A stretch of DNA of 64,000 bases from Clavibacter zhangzhiyongii (GTDB lineage Bacteria > Actinomycetota > Actinomycetes > Actinomycetales > Microbacteriaceae), in NCBI RefSeq assembly GCF_014775655.1, contig NZ_CP061274.1:1488001-1552000 (forward strand), read 5' to 3'. The translations under genes and the position numbers were made by a program. Below are positions 27,200 through 37,300 of the stretch, piece by piece. Under the pieces are notes generated by a model. The model was not told the origin of the DNA, did not search any database, and was given only the letters and a program-made list of their open reading frames with translations. The first letter of the stretch is position 1, and each line of letters opens with the position of its first letter.

Positions 27200-28147
27200 A
27201 TGCGCTCCCCCCTCGCCCGGCTCACGCGCGTCCGGCGCCCCGGGGACGTGCACCGCGCCGCGTCCACGCCGCCGCGCTGGCTGCTCGCATCGCCCCGCTA
27301 CGCGTCGCGGTCGATCCCCGTCGGCCACGACCTCGAGCGCCGCACGGTCCTCGGCTTCCGCGTCGCGATCAAGGTGTTCCGCTCGCCCGGCGCCAACGCC
27401 GGCCGGACGCTGTCGAGCGCTCCCGCGGGCATCGGATCCTCGGGCCTCGCCGGAGCCGCGGGCGCCGCCGGCCGCCGCCCGTCGTTCGTGCTCGTGCACG
27501 GCATCGGCGTCTCGTCGCGCTACTTCCACCCGCTCGCCGCGCTCCTCGCCGAGCATGGCGACGTCCACGCCGTCGACCTCCCCGGCTACGGCGAGTCGCC
27601 CCGCGTCCGGCGCGACGTGACGCTCGCCGACCACGCCGCGGTCGTCGCGGAGGTCGTGCGGATGCACGGCCTCGTCGACCCCGTGATCGTCGGCCACTCG
27701 ATGGGCGCGCAGATCGTCGCGCAGCTCGCCGTCGACCAGCCGGGGATCGCGGACCGCATCGTGCTCATCGGCCCCACCCTCGACCCGCGGAAGCGCGGCG
27801 TCGTCCGCGCCGGCCTCGCGCTGGGCCGGGACACCCTCCGCGAGCCGCTGATGTCGAACGCGGTCGTGCTCGGCGACTACTTCCTCCGCTGCGGGATGCC
27901 GTACTACCTCCGCCAGCTCCCGCACCTCATCGGCGACCGCATCGAGGACCGGGCGGGGCGGATCCGCGCGCGCACGCTCGTCGTCGTCGGCCACCGCGAC
28001 GCCGTGGTCGACCGGTCGTTCGCGGAGGGCCTCGCGACCCTCATCCCGCGCGGCAGCGTGCACGTCGCCCGCGGTCCGCACGTCGTCATGTTCACGGACC
28101 CCGAGGGCGTGGCCCGGGCGATCGTCGAGCATGCCCGCGTCGACTGA
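27200..28147 (+). CDS. Alpha/beta hydrolase
   Basis: A 315-residue alpha/beta hydrolase. The core runs from FVLVHGIGVSSRYFHPLA (oxyanion HG motif, about 95) through AVDLPGYGES, the nucleophile elbow VIVGHSMGAQIV (Ser167), and VVVGHRDAVVDRSF, to the catalytic His in RGPHVVMFTDPEG. About 90 N-terminal residues precede the fold and are basic, without a clear signal peptide. Its last 17 bases overlap the next hydrolase gene. Substrate unknown; esterase, lipase or dehalogenase-like activities are possible. Confidence 0.82.
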   Translation: MRSPLARLTRVRRPGDVHRAASTPPRWLLASPRYASRSIPVGHDLERRTVLGFRVAIKVFRSPGANAGRTLSSAPAGIGSSGLAGAAGAAGRRPSFVLVHGIGVSSRYFHPLAALLAEHGDVHAVDLPGYGESPRVRRDVTLADHAAVVAEVVRMHGLVDPVIVGHSMGAQIVAQLAVDQPGIADRIVLIGPTLDPRKRGVVRAGLALGRDTLREPLMSNAVVLGDYFLRCGMPYYLRQLPHLIGDRIEDRAGRIRARTLVVVGHRDAVVDRSFAEGLATLIPRGSVHVARGPHVVMFTDPEGVARAIVEHARVD

Positions 28148-28958
28148 CGATCCGGTGCCCGTGGGCGCGCCGGACGTCCCGGCCGCGCCGGACGTCCCGC
28201 CCGCGGGCGAGCAGGATGGAGCGGTGACCGCCGACGGACCCGCCGCCCTCCCGCCGCTGTCGGCCCTCCGCAAGGCGTGGGACTGGGCGCTCGACTACGC
28301 CTACGTCCTCCGCTGGCAGGCCGCCGCCACGCTCTCGCGGGACGACGCCCGCTCGTTCGAGGACGGCCGCGACGACCGGCCGACGATCCTCGTGCTGCCG
28401 GGCGTCTACGAGCGCTGGCAGTTCATGCTGCCGATCATCCGCCGCCTGCACGCCCGCGGCCACGGCGTGCACGTGGTCGGGTCGCTCGGCGCCAACGTCG
28501 GCCGCGTCGCGGAGATGTCCCGGCGCGCCCGCGCGTACCTGGAGGCCGAGGACCTGCGCGACGTCGTCGTCGTCGCGCACAGCAAGGGCGGCCTCATCGG
28601 CAAGCACCTCATGGCGTTCGGCGACCCCGACCGGCGGGTCCGCGCCATGGTCGCCATCAACGCGCCGTTCGGCGGATCCTCGTACGCGCGCCTGATCCCG
28701 GTGCGCAGCATCCGCGACTTCTCGCCGCGGAACGCGGCCCTCGTGGAGCTCGGCCGCGCGCTCGACGTCAACGCGCGGATCACGAGCATCTTCGCGCGCT
28801 TCGACCCGCACATCCCCGGCGGCAGCTCGCTCGACGGCGCGACCGACGAGCGCGTCGCGGCATCGGGCCACTTCCGGATCATGGGCGACGAGGACGTGCT
28901 GCGCCGCGTCGAGGCCGCCATCGACCGGGCCGGGAGCGCCGCGGGCCCGCCCGCCTGA
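28131..28958 (+). CDS. Alpha/beta hydrolase, PGAP1/lipase-like
   Basis: A 275-residue protein, co-directional with and overlapping the preceding hydrolase by 17 bases. After a Pro/Ala-rich N-terminal region (with a duplicated APDVP segment) the fold shows ILVLPGVYERWQFMLPIIRRL, HVVGSLGANVG, the elbow VVVAHSKGGLIGKHL (Ser151), AINAPFGGSSYARL and a late ASGHFRIM His. The AHSKGG elbow is characteristic of triacylglycerol lipase or PGAP1-like proteins. The true start could be the downstream GTG at about 28224, since the first 30 residues are low complexity. Substrate unknown. Confidence 0.78.
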   Translation: MPASTDDPVPVGAPDVPAAPDVPPAGEQDGAVTADGPAALPPLSALRKAWDWALDYAYVLRWQAAATLSRDDARSFEDGRDDRPTILVLPGVYERWQFMLPIIRRLHARGHGVHVVGSLGANVGRVAEMSRRARAYLEAEDLRDVVVVAHSKGGLIGKHLMAFGDPDRRVRAMVAINAPFGGSSYARLIPVRSIRDFSPRNAALVELGRALDVNARITSIFARFDPHIPGGSSLDGATDERVAASGHFRIMGDEDVLRRVEAAIDRAGSAAGPPA

Positions 28959-28994
28959 GCCGTCCGGGCGCTCGGGCCGACGCCCGCCGCGGCG

Positions 28995-29000
28995 CATACT
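28995..29000 (+). promoter_or_regulatory. -10 element (CATACT) of the MFS gene, leaderless type
   Basis: CATACT ends six bases before the ATG at 29007. Confidence 0.4.
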
Positions 29001-29006
29001 GGGCTC

Positions 29007-30416
29007 ATGCCCGAGCCCGCAGCGCCCGCCCGCGCGGACGCCGCGCTCGACGCCCGCGGCCGCACGGTGCTCGTCGTCGCGATCCTCGCGTCCTTCGTCG
29101 CGTTCCTCGACGGCACGGTCGTCAACGTCGCCCTGCCCGCCATCGGCGAGGACCTCGGCGGCGGCCTCGTCGTGCAGCAGTGGGTCGTCGACGCGTACCT
29201 CATCACCCTCGGCGCCCTGATCCTCCTCGCCGGCTCGCTGTCCGACGCGTTCGGCCGGGTGCGCGTGCTCCGGTGGGGGCTCGTCGGCTTCGGCGTCACG
29301 TCGCTCGTCTGCGCCGTCGCGCCGACCGCGGGGATCCTCATCGCGGCGCGCGCGGCCCAGGGCGCCGCCGGCGCGCTGCTCGTGCCCAGCTCGCTCGCCC
29401 TCATCGCGCAGGCGTTCCGGGGTCCCGCGCAGTCGCGCGCCATCGGCTCGTGGACGGCGTGGACCGGCACCGCGATGCTCGTCGGCCCCGTCCTCGGCGG
29501 CGTGCTCGTGGACGCGCTCGACTGGCGGCTCGTGTTCGGGATCAACGTGCTCCCCATCGTCGTGACCCTCGTGCTCCTCGCCCGCCTGCCGCACGACGCC
29601 CCGGCGGCCGAGGGCACGCGCGTGGACGTGCCCGGCGCGGTGCTCGGCGCCCTCGGGATCGGCGGGCCCGTCTTCGCGCTCATCGAGCAGTCGCGGCTCG
29701 GCGTCGGCCACCCGCTCGTGGTCGGCAGCCTCATCGCGGGCGTGGTCTGCCTCGTGCTCTTCGTGGTGCGCGAGCGCCGGACTCCGCACCCGATGCTGCC
29801 GCTGTCGCTCTTCCGGGAGCGGGACTTCCTGGTCGGCAACATCGCGACCGTGGGGATCTACGGCGCGCTCTCGCTCGGCGGCTTCGTGATCGCGGTGTTC
29901 CTGCAGCAGACCGGCGGGCTGTCCGCGACGGCCGCCGGGTTCGCGCTCGTGCCGACCACCGTCATCATGCTGCTGCTGTCCACGCGCTTCGGCGCGCTGG
30001 CCGGGCGCATCGGCCCGCGGCTGCTGATGGGCGTGGGCCCGATCGTCGCCGGCGCCGGCTACCTGCTCATGCTGCGGGTCGCGGAGCCCGTCGACTACTG
30101 GGGCCAGCTGCTGCCCGGGATCCTCGTGTTCGGCCTCGGCCTGTCCATGACGGTGGCGCCGCTCACCTCCACGATCCTCGAGGCGGTGCCGTCGGCGCAG
30201 GCCGGCATCGCGTCCGCGGTCAACAACGCGGTGTCGCGCGTCGCCGGGCTCGTCGCCATCGCGGCCATCGGGCTCGTCGCCGGCCCCGAGCTCGACGTCA
30301 CGGCGTTCCACCGCGTGGTGCTCGTGACGGCCGCGCTCCTCGTCGCGGGCGGGCTGGTGTCCCTCGTGGGGATCCGCTCGCGTCGCGGCCTGCCCGCGGC
30401 GGGATCCGCCGGCTAG
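29007..30416 (+). CDS. MFS transporter, DHA2 (EmrB/QacA-like) drug efflux family
   Basis: A 469-residue proton-coupled exporter. The first helix has the DHA2 signature FVAFLDGTVVNVALPAIG with the motif D1-type Asp; QQWVVDAYLITLGALILLAGSLSDAFGRVRVL is motif A, and RAAQGAAGALLVPSSLALI is motif C-like. Hydrophobic segments fit 14 helices. It stands alone, and its stop overlaps the stop of the convergent quinone oxidoreductase in a shared CTAG (30413-30416). Likely multidrug or metabolite efflux; the substrate cannot be told from sequence. Confidence 0.87.
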   Translation: MPEPAAPARADAALDARGRTVLVVAILASFVAFLDGTVVNVALPAIGEDLGGGLVVQQWVVDAYLITLGALILLAGSLSDAFGRVRVLRWGLVGFGVTSLVCAVAPTAGILIAARAAQGAAGALLVPSSLALIAQAFRGPAQSRAIGSWTAWTGTAMLVGPVLGGVLVDALDWRLVFGINVLPIVVTLVLLARLPHDAPAAEGTRVDVPGAVLGALGIGGPVFALIEQSRLGVGHPLVVGSLIAGVVCLVLFVVRERRTPHPMLPLSLFRERDFLVGNIATVGIYGALSLGGFVIAVFLQQTGGLSATAAGFALVPTTVIMLLLSTRFGALAGRIGPRLLMGVGPIVAGAGYLLMLRVAEPVDYWGQLLPGILVFGLGLSMTVAPLTSTILEAVPSAQAGIASAVNNAVSRVAGLVAIAAIGLVAGPELDVTAFHRVVLVTAALLVAGGLVSLVGIRSRRGLPAAGSAG

Positions 30417-31390
30417 AGCGCCAGCAGCACCTTGCCCACGTGCTGCGAGGACGCGACGTGCGCGTGCGCGGCGGCGGCCTCGGCGAGCGGGAAGACGCGG
30501 TCGACGACCGGGCGCACGGATCCGTCGGCGACGGCCGGCCACACGTCCGCGCGGACCGCGGCGACGATGCGCGCCTTGTCGTCCGCGTCGCGCGCGCGGA
30601 GGGTCGTGCCCCAGATCCGTCCGCGCCGCGCCATGAGCTGGCCGAGCGCGATGCTCGTCGGCGCGCCGCTCTGCGCGCCGATGACCATGATCCGGCCGTC
30701 GCGGGCGAGGGCGCGGATGTCCCGGTCGATGTAGTCGCCGCCGATCGCGTCGAGGATCACGTCGGCGCCGTGGCCGTCGGTCGCCTCGCGGATCGCCTCG
30801 ACGAAGTCCTCCCGCCGGTAGTCGATGAGGATGTCGGCGCCGAGTGCCCGGCACGCCTCGAGCTTCGCCGGGCTCCCGGCGGTGACGGCCACGCGGGCGC
30901 CGAGGCGCGTCGCGAGCTGGATGGCCATCGTGCCGATGCCGCTGGATCCGCCGTGCACGAGGAGGGTCTCCCCGGGCTCGAGGCCCGCGTCGAGCACGAC
31001 GTTCGACCAGACGGTCGCGACGACCTCGGGCAGCCCCGCCGCCTCGACGAGGTCGAGCCCGTCGGGGACGGGGAGCACGTGCCGCTCGTCGACCGCGACG
31101 AGCTCGGCGTAGCCGCCGCCCGCGAGCAGGGCGCACACGCGGTCGCCGACGCTCCAGCGCGTGGCGCCCTCGCCGACCGCCGCGATCGTCCCGGAGACCT
31201 CGAGGCCGAGGTGCGTCGGCGCCCCGGCGGGCGGCGGGTACGCGCCCTCGCGCTGGCTGAGGTCGGCGCGGTTGACGCCCGCGGCGGCGACGCGGACGAG
31301 CACCTCGCCGGGCCCGACGACCGGATCCGGCAGCTCGGCGAGGGAGAGGACGTCGGGGCCGCCGGGGGCGGGGAAGGTGATCGCGCGCAT
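30413..31390 (-). CDS. NAD(P)H:quinone oxidoreductase, zinc-free MDR/QOR type
   Basis: A 325-residue medium-chain reductase. The start MRAITFPAPGGPDVLSLAE, GVNRADLSQREGAYPPP, LGLEVSGTIAAVG, the cofactor-binding VHGGSSGIGTMAIQLATRLGARV and GADVILDAIGGDYIDRDI are typical of quinone oxidoreductases (TIGR-type QOR/PIG3 group). Structural and catalytic zinc ligands of alcohol dehydrogenases are absent. TACCGT lies six bases before the ATG at 31390. A much longer upstream frame has no supporting sequence. Confidence 0.87.
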   Translation of the reverse strand: MRAITFPAPGGPDVLSLAELPDPVVGPGEVLVRVAAAGVNRADLSQREGAYPPPAGAPTHLGLEVSGTIAAVGEGATRWSVGDRVCALLAGGGYAELVAVDERHVLPVPDGLDLVEAAGLPEVVATVWSNVVLDAGLEPGETLLVHGGSSGIGTMAIQLATRLGARVAVTAGSPAKLEACRALGADILIDYRREDFVEAIREATDGHGADVILDAIGGDYIDRDIRALARDGRIMVIGAQSGAPTSIALGQLMARRGRIWGTTLRARDADDKARIVAAVRADVWPAVADGSVRPVVDRVFPLAEAAAAHAHVASSQHVGKVLLAL

Positions 31391-31396
31391 CCCGCC

Positions 31397-31402
31397 ACGG
31401 TA
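31397..31402 (-). promoter_or_regulatory. -10 element (TACCGT) of the quinone oxidoreductase gene, leaderless type
   Basis: TACCGT on the minus strand ends six bases before the ATG at 31390. Confidence 0.4.
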
Positions 31403-31523
31403 CGCCCGCCCCCGCTGGGGATCGCATCGGAGGACCGCGGCGGGGAGCGACGGGGACCTCGGGGAGACCCGCCGCGGAAAGTACATGAACTCGCAACTGA
31501 AATCGGGAATGTCCGTGAGATCC

Positions 31524-31540
31524 ATGCGCTTGCATACCTT
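31524..31540 (+). promoter_or_regulatory. Candidate promoter/operator of the YceI gene
   Basis: An inverted repeat ATGC-GCTT-GCAT (31524-31535) is followed by TACCTT (31535-31540), a possible -10. The flanking 31485-31540 stretch is clearly AT-richer than its surroundings. YceI genes are often controlled by MarR regulators, but no such gene is adjacent. Confidence 0.3.
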
Positions 31541-31587
31541 CGAGGCCGTCGGCCCGCACCCCATGACCCCGCACGAGAGGCACGCAC

Positions 31588-32154
31588 ATGAGCGACACCA
31601 CCACCGTCCCCGGCTACATCGCCGGCACCTGGACCATCGACAAGACCCACAGCTCGGTCGGGTTCAGCATCCGCCACATCATGATCAGCAAGGTCAAGGG
31701 CACGTTCAAGGACTTCGACGCCGAGATCGTCACGGGCGCCACCCCCGAGCAGAGCTCCGTCAAGGCCCACGCGACCATCGTCTCGATCGACACCAACGAG
31801 CCGAACCGCGACCAGCACCTCCGCACCAACGACTTCTTCGACGCCGAGAACCACCCCACCATCGACTTCGTCTCCACCGCCGTGCGCGTGGAGAAGGACG
31901 GCGACGCGAAGATCGACGGCGAGTTCACGATGCGCGGCGTCACCAAGCCCGTCACCTTCGACGTCGAGTTCGGCGGCTTCGGCCAGGACCCCTACGGCCA
32001 GACCAAGTTCGGCGCGACGGCCACCACGGTCGTCAACCGCGAGGACTTCGGCCTCACCTACAACGCGGCCCTCGAGACCGGCGGCGTGCTGCTCGGCGAC
32101 AAGGTCACCATCACGCTCGACATCCAGGCGGTCCTCGCGACCCCCGCGGCCTAG
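31588..32154 (+). CDS. YceI family lipid-binding protein
   Basis: A 188-residue lipocalin-like beta-barrel protein thought to bind polyprenyl or isoprenoid chains. Characteristic are AGTWTIDKTHSSVGFSIRHIMISKVKGTF at the start, the DQHLRTNDFFDAENHPTIDF repeat region, GEFTMRGVTKPVTFDVEF and ETGGVLLGDKVTITLDIQAV. There is no signal peptide, so it is cytoplasmic, unlike the proteobacterial secreted form. GAGAGG precedes the ATG. It stands alone; related actinobacterial genes are often stress-inducible. Confidence 0.9.
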   Translation: MSDTTTVPGYIAGTWTIDKTHSSVGFSIRHIMISKVKGTFKDFDAEIVTGATPEQSSVKAHATIVSIDTNEPNRDQHLRTNDFFDAENHPTIDFVSTAVRVEKDGDAKIDGEFTMRGVTKPVTFDVEFGGFGQDPYGQTKFGATATTVVNREDFGLTYNAALETGGVLLGDKVTITLDIQAVLATPAA

Positions 32155-32203
32155 CGCCCACCGGTCGGGCTCCGGCCCGGCCCCTCCGCCTCCGCGCGGA
32201 TCC

Positions 32204-32238
32204 GACGCCCCCGTTCCCGCCCAGGGACCGAGGGCGTC
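32204..32238. terminator. Imperfect hairpin after the YceI gene
   Basis: GACGCCCCCGTTCC (32204-32217) pairs with GGACCGAGGGCGTC (32225-32238) with two mismatches, between convergent genes. Weaker than the other hairpins here. Confidence 0.4.
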
Positions 32239-32272
32239 GTCGTGCCCGGGCGGGCCCGCGTCAGGCCGGGCG

Positions 32273-33205
32273 TCAGGGCAGGCGGCCGAGCGCCCGCAGC
32301 GTCTCCGCCGGGCGCTCGACGTGCGCGAAGTGGCCGGCGTCGCGGATCACCGCGGACCGGAGCGTCGGCACCGTGCGCGCGAGCAGGTCGAGGTCGTCGC
32401 GGGAGACGAACACGTCGTGGTCGCCGCGCACGGCGACGACGGGGCAGGCGATGCGCGCCCAGAGCCCGTCGGCGTCGTAGCCGCGCGTGACCTCCGCCGC
32501 GAGCGAGAACGCGCGCGGCCGGGCCTCCGTCGCGATCGCGTCGACGATCGATCGGCGGACCCGCCAGCCGTGCGCGAAGAGCGGCAGGGCGACGGCGCGC
32601 AGCAGCCGGATCCGGCCGACGCCGCGGATGAGCGCCGTGCCCGGGCGACCGAGGCGCCGCAGGGTGCGCATCACGCCGAGCATCATCGTGAACCCCGGGA
32701 TGAGGCGGAACTCCTCCACCGGATGCGCCACGCTCCGGATGACCGAGTAGGTGGTGGGGGAGACGAGCTCCACGGAGACGGCGCGAGCCGGATCGCCTGC
32801 CGCGATGTGCAGCGCGATGAAGCCGCCCATCGAGTGCCCGACGAGCCGCCAGCGCGCGTAGCCGAGGCCGTCGACGACCGCGCGCACCGCGTCGGCGATG
32901 GCGCCGACCGTGGCCTCGGCGTCCGTCGCGTCGAGCGGGGAGCCGCCCCAGCCGGGCAGGTCGATCGCGACGACGTCCGTGAACGGGACGCCCGCCTCGC
33001 GCGCGGTGCGGATCAGCGGCGTCCAGGTCGTCCACGAGCCGGCGGCGCCGTGCAGCAGGACGGTCGCCGTGTCGGATCCCCGGCGCCCGACGTGGTGGTG
33101 CCGCACCGGGCCGAGGGGCGTGGCCGTGGTCCCCGGCACGAGGCCCGAGGCGCGTGGATCCGGCTCGAGCTCGAGCGGGCTGTAGCCCGGGAGCGGACGC
33201 GTCAC
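32273..33205 (-). CDS. Alpha/beta hydrolase
   Basis: A 310-residue alpha/beta hydrolase: VLLHGAAGSWTTWTPLIRTAR (oxyanion region), VAIDLPGWGGSPLD, nucleophile elbow RLVGHSMGGFIALHIA, VAVRGDHDVFVSRDDL with the acid Asp, and the final DAGHFAHVERP His. The GTG start at 33205 overlaps the FUSC stop by four bases, so it is translated as the distal gene of a dnaE2-FUSC-hydrolase run. Substrate unknown. Confidence 0.82.
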   Translation of the reverse strand: MTRPLPGYSPLELEPDPRASGLVPGTTATPLGPVRHHHVGRRGSDTATVLLHGAAGSWTTWTPLIRTAREAGVPFTDVVAIDLPGWGGSPLDATDAEATVGAIADAVRAVVDGLGYARWRLVGHSMGGFIALHIAAGDPARAVSVELVSPTTYSVIRSVAHPVEEFRLIPGFTMMLGVMRTLRRLGRPGTALIRGVGRIRLLRAVALPLFAHGWRVRRSIVDAIATEARPRAFSLAAEVTRGYDADGLWARIACPVVAVRGDHDVFVSRDDLDLLARTVPTLRSAVIRDAGHFAHVERPAETLRALGRLP

Positions 33206-34284
33206 TCGGCCCCGCCGATGATCTCCGAGCGGATGCGGCGGATGTCCTCCAGCAGCGAGCCGATGAGGATCCAGTGCTCCTCGTTCGGCTGCAGCACCAC
33301 GAGCGGCGCGGTGAGCGCCGGCTCCTCGTGCGGGACGCTCCCGCCGGCCCGGTCGTCGCCCGGGAGCGCGTGCTCCGCGAGGAGCCGCACGTCGTGGGCG
33401 GCGCGCGTCAGCTCGGTCGCGATGCCGCGGACGACCGGCTCCTCGGCGAGCGACGGGTCGTAGCGGTCGTGCACCGCGCGCGTCATGCCGACCACGCGGT
33501 TGACGAGGACCGTGAGCGTGGCGAGCAGCTCCCGGTCCGCCTCGAGCAGGGCCCGGTGCCGCCGCCGGAGCGGGTTGAGGGTGAGGCTCTCGAGGCCCTT
33601 GTCGACCTCGGCGACGGCCTTCGTGTGCCGCGGCCGGAGCGCGCGGGCCAGGGTCAGCATGCGGTCGAGCTCCTCGCGGTCGACGGGCTCGGACAGGGCG
33701 CCCGCCAGCCGGTCGAGCGCGGCCGCGCATTCGCCCGCGAGGCCGACCACGGCGCGACGGCTCGCCTCGTGCAGCACAGGCGGCGCGATCGCGAGGTTCA
33801 CGACCACGCCGATGGCCGCGCCGAGGATCGTCTCCACGATGCGGTCGAACGCGTAGACGGGCGAGAGCTGGCCGATGGCGAGGACGAGCATCGCGCTGAT
33901 GGGGATCTGCGTGCTCGACCCGGGCGTCAGCCGGAACACCCACCCCACGAGCACCGCGACGACGACCGCGGTCAGCACCACCCAGCTCGAGGTGCCGAGC
34001 GCGAGGCCGAGGACGAGCGCGAGCAGCACCCCGGTGATCACGCCGAGGCTGCGCTCGACGGCCTTGCCGAAGGTCTGGTTGATGCTCGGCTGCACGACGA
34101 GCAGCGCCGCGATGGTCGCGAAGATGGGCAGCTGCGCCGGCAGCAGGGCGATGCAGGTGAACCAGGCGATGATCGCCGCGACGGAGGTCTTGACCACCTG
34201 CACGAACGGGATGCGCGTGGTGGTGCGGACGGTCGTGGTGATGCGCACGTGCGGCCTCCGGCGGATCTCGGGTGCCCCCATCAT
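33202..34284 (-). CDS. FUSC family integral membrane protein
   Basis: A 360-residue protein of the fusaric-acid-resistance/aromatic-acid exporter-like family. Six or so helices occupy residues about 25-165 (VKTSVAAIIAWFTCIALLPAQLPIFATIAALLVVQPSINQTF, then SLGVITGVLLALVLGLALG), followed by a cytoplasmic helical domain (residues 170-360). It begins 17 bases after dnaE2 and overlaps the hydrolase by GTGA. Two adjacent ATG codons (34284 and 34281) are possible starts. Probable role: export of amphipathic compounds. Confidence 0.83.
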   Translation of the reverse strand: MMGAPEIRRRPHVRITTTVRTTTRIPFVQVVKTSVAAIIAWFTCIALLPAQLPIFATIAALLVVQPSINQTFGKAVERSLGVITGVLLALVLGLALGTSSWVVLTAVVVAVLVGWVFRLTPGSSTQIPISAMLVLAIGQLSPVYAFDRIVETILGAAIGVVVNLAIAPPVLHEASRRAVVGLAGECAAALDRLAGALSEPVDREELDRMLTLARALRPRHTKAVAEVDKGLESLTLNPLRRRHRALLEADRELLATLTVLVNRVVGMTRAVHDRYDPSLAEEPVVRGIATELTRAAHDVRLLAEHALPGDDRAGGSVPHEEPALTAPLVVLQPNEEHWILIGSLLEDIRRIRSEIIGGAE

Positions 34285-34301
34285 CCCGCGGGCCGGCCCG
34301 C

Positions 34302-37300
34302 TCAGGCGACCTGGGCCGCGTCGTCCATCCCGTCGCCGCCTCCGGCGCCCTGCCGCCTCGCGTCCTGCCAGCGCGCCCACATCTCCTTGAGGTCCCACGC
34401 GTCCTCCGCCTGGATGGAGACGCCCCGCTCGCCCGTGCGCCGCGTGCGCCCGCGGATGATGAGCAGTCGCGTGCCGAAGAGCATGGGCCCGGCCTTCTGC
34501 TGCGCCTCGTCGAAGAAGGTGGAGTCGGAGCAGCCCGAGCCGTCGTCGAGGCTGATGAAGACGACGCGCTTGCCGCTGCGCATGGGCGGCGTCTGGGTGG
34601 CGATCCGGATCCCCGCGACCACCACCTCCGAGCCGCTGCGCACCTCGAGCAGCTGGCTCGCCGGGATGACCCCGAGCTCGTCGAGCATGGGCCGGTAGCT
34701 CTCGAGCACGTGCTCGGTGACCTCCATCTGCAGGATGTCGAGCTCGGCGCTCACCCGCTCGCGCCCGTCGGGGTCGGGCGAGCCGCGCGGGATGAGGTCG
34801 CGGTCGTCGACGAACAGCGGCAGCTGGCCGGCGGGATCCGCGGGCCGGGCCGCGCGCGCCGTGAGCCGCCGCACGAACGCCATCACGTCGCCGCGCGACG
34901 CCGGCCCGCGGGCCGCGAGGTCGTCGGCCGAGGTCGCGAGGGAGTCGAGCGCCCCCACGGCCGCGAGCCGCTCGAGCAGCGCGCGCGACGGCTGCGCCTT
35001 CGCGTAGAAGTCGGTGATGGAGTCGAACGGCTGGCCCGCCTCGATGCGCTGGAGCTCCGCCTCGCTCATGCCGTGCACGTCCTGGAGCGACAGCCGGATC
35101 CCCAGCTCGCCGATCCGCGTGCGCCCCGTGGTCGCCTCGCCCTCCACGCGCTCCACCCGGTAGACGCCCGTGGACCGGTTGACGTCGAGCGGCAGCACGG
35201 GCACGCCCATGCGCCGGGCCTCGGTGAGCAGCAGGCGCTTGGGGTACATGCCGGGGTCGTGCGTGAGGATCCCCGCGAGGAACTCCGCCGGGTAGTGCGT
35301 CTTCAGCCACGCGCTCTGCCAGGTGGGCAGCGCGAAGGCCGCGCCGTGGGCCTTGCAGAACCCGAACGAGCCGAAGCCCTTCAGCGCCTTCCAGATGCGC
35401 TCGACGTCGGCGTCGGAGAAGGGGCGCCGCCCGGAGCGCGGGTCGACGTGCGCGGCCGTGCGCTCCCGGAACGCGCCCTCGACGACGGTGTCCTGCCGCT
35501 CCATGTTGCGGCGCAGCTCGTCGGCCTCGGCGAGGGAGACCTGCATGCAGTCGGCGAAGATCCGGATGACCTGCTCGTGGTAGATGACGACGCCGAAGGT
35601 GGGCGCGAGGAACGGCGCGAACCGCGGGTGCAGGTAGTCGGGCCGGGTGATGCCGTGCTTGGTGTCGAGGAAGGGCGCGACCATGTTGCCCTTCATGGGG
35701 CCCGGCCGGAACAGCGAGATGTCGGCGATGAGGTCCTCGTACACGTCGGGCTGCATCTTGCCGATGAGCTCGCGCTGCCCGGGCGACTCGATCTGGAACA
35801 TCCCGAGCGTGTGGGTGGTGCGGATGGCGGCGAAGGTCTCCTCGTCGTCGTGCGGGATCTCGTCGAGCTCGATCCGCCCGTCGCGGTGCACGTAGCGCGC
35901 GTCCACCGGGATGCCGCCCGCCACCGCCGAGCGCGGGCCGTGGATCCGGTGGATCTCGTCCAGCGCGTACGCCATGGTGCTCTGCATCCGGACACCCAGG
36001 ATGTCGAGCTTCAGCAGCCCCATGTCGTCGATGTCGTCCTTGTCGAACTGGCTCATGGGCAGGCCCATGCCGCTCGGCTGCACGGGGCTCGTGCTCAGCA
36101 GGTCGGAGTCGCCGAGGATCACGCCGCACGGGTGCATGGAGATGTGCCGGGGGAGCCGGTCGAGCCGCTCGGTGAGGTCGACCAGCAGGTCGATGCTCGG
36201 GTCGTCGCGCACGAGGTCGGCGATGGGCTTGAGCTCGGGCTTCGTCTCGAGCACGGCGCGGAACTCGCGCGCGTTGAAGCGCCAGATGTTCTTCGCGATG
36301 AAGTCGATCTGCTGCTCGTCGAGGTCGAGCGCGAGCCCCGCGTCGCGCGCGGCGCCGCGGGCCCGGTAGGTGTTCTGCATCGACAGCAGCGTGACCCGGT
36401 TGCTCCCGTACTTCTCGAACACCCGGTGGTAGACCTCGTGCCGCCGGGCGGACTCCACGTCGATGTCGATGTCGGGCAGCGTCGAGCGCACCTTGCCGAG
36501 GAAGCGCTCGAACAGGAGGTCGTGCTCGAGCGGGTCGACGTTGGAGATGCGCAGCAGGTAGTTGACGAGGCTGCCGGCGCCGGATCCGCGCGCCTGGTTG
36601 CGCACGCCCATGTCGCGCATGAGCGAGCACACGTCGGCGACGGTGAGGAAGTAGGTGGCGAAGCCGAAGCCCGTGATGGTCTGCAGCTCCGTGCGCATGC
36701 GGGCGAGCACGCGCTGCCGCATCGCCTCGTCGACGTGCCCGAAGCGCTCGGTGACGCCCGCCTCGGCCATGCGCCAGAGCGCCTCGTCCGGGTCGCCCGT
36801 GACCCCGATGACCTGCTTCTCCGGCAGCTTCGGCTTCCGCCAGGCCAGGTCGGCGTCGGGATCCAGCCGGCAGCGGTCGGCGAGCTCCTCCGTGGCGCGC
36901 AGCAGGGCCTCGCCGGCGCGGCGGTCGAGGGAGGAGGTGCCGGCGATCTCCCGCGCGATCGCCTGCATCTCGGCCGGGGTCTTCAGCCACGCCTGCCCGT
37001 TGGGCTGCGGCCGGAACGAGCCGAGCGGCCGCAGCGTGCCCGCGGAGTCGAGCACGTCGCCCGTGAGCGCGTCGTCGGGCTCCAGGTACCGGACCGCGTT
37101 GGTGAGCACGGCGGGCACGCGGTGGGCCTCGGCGAGCTCCATCATGCGCGCGGCGTGGCGCAGACTCGCGGCCTCGCCCGGCTCCGTGTAGTGGCACACG
37201 ACCTCGACGGCGATCGCGCCGGGCAGGAGCCTCGCCCACTCGGCCAGGTGCCGGGAGGCGAGCGCGTGCTCGCCCGCGGCCACCGCGCGGCCCACGTCGG

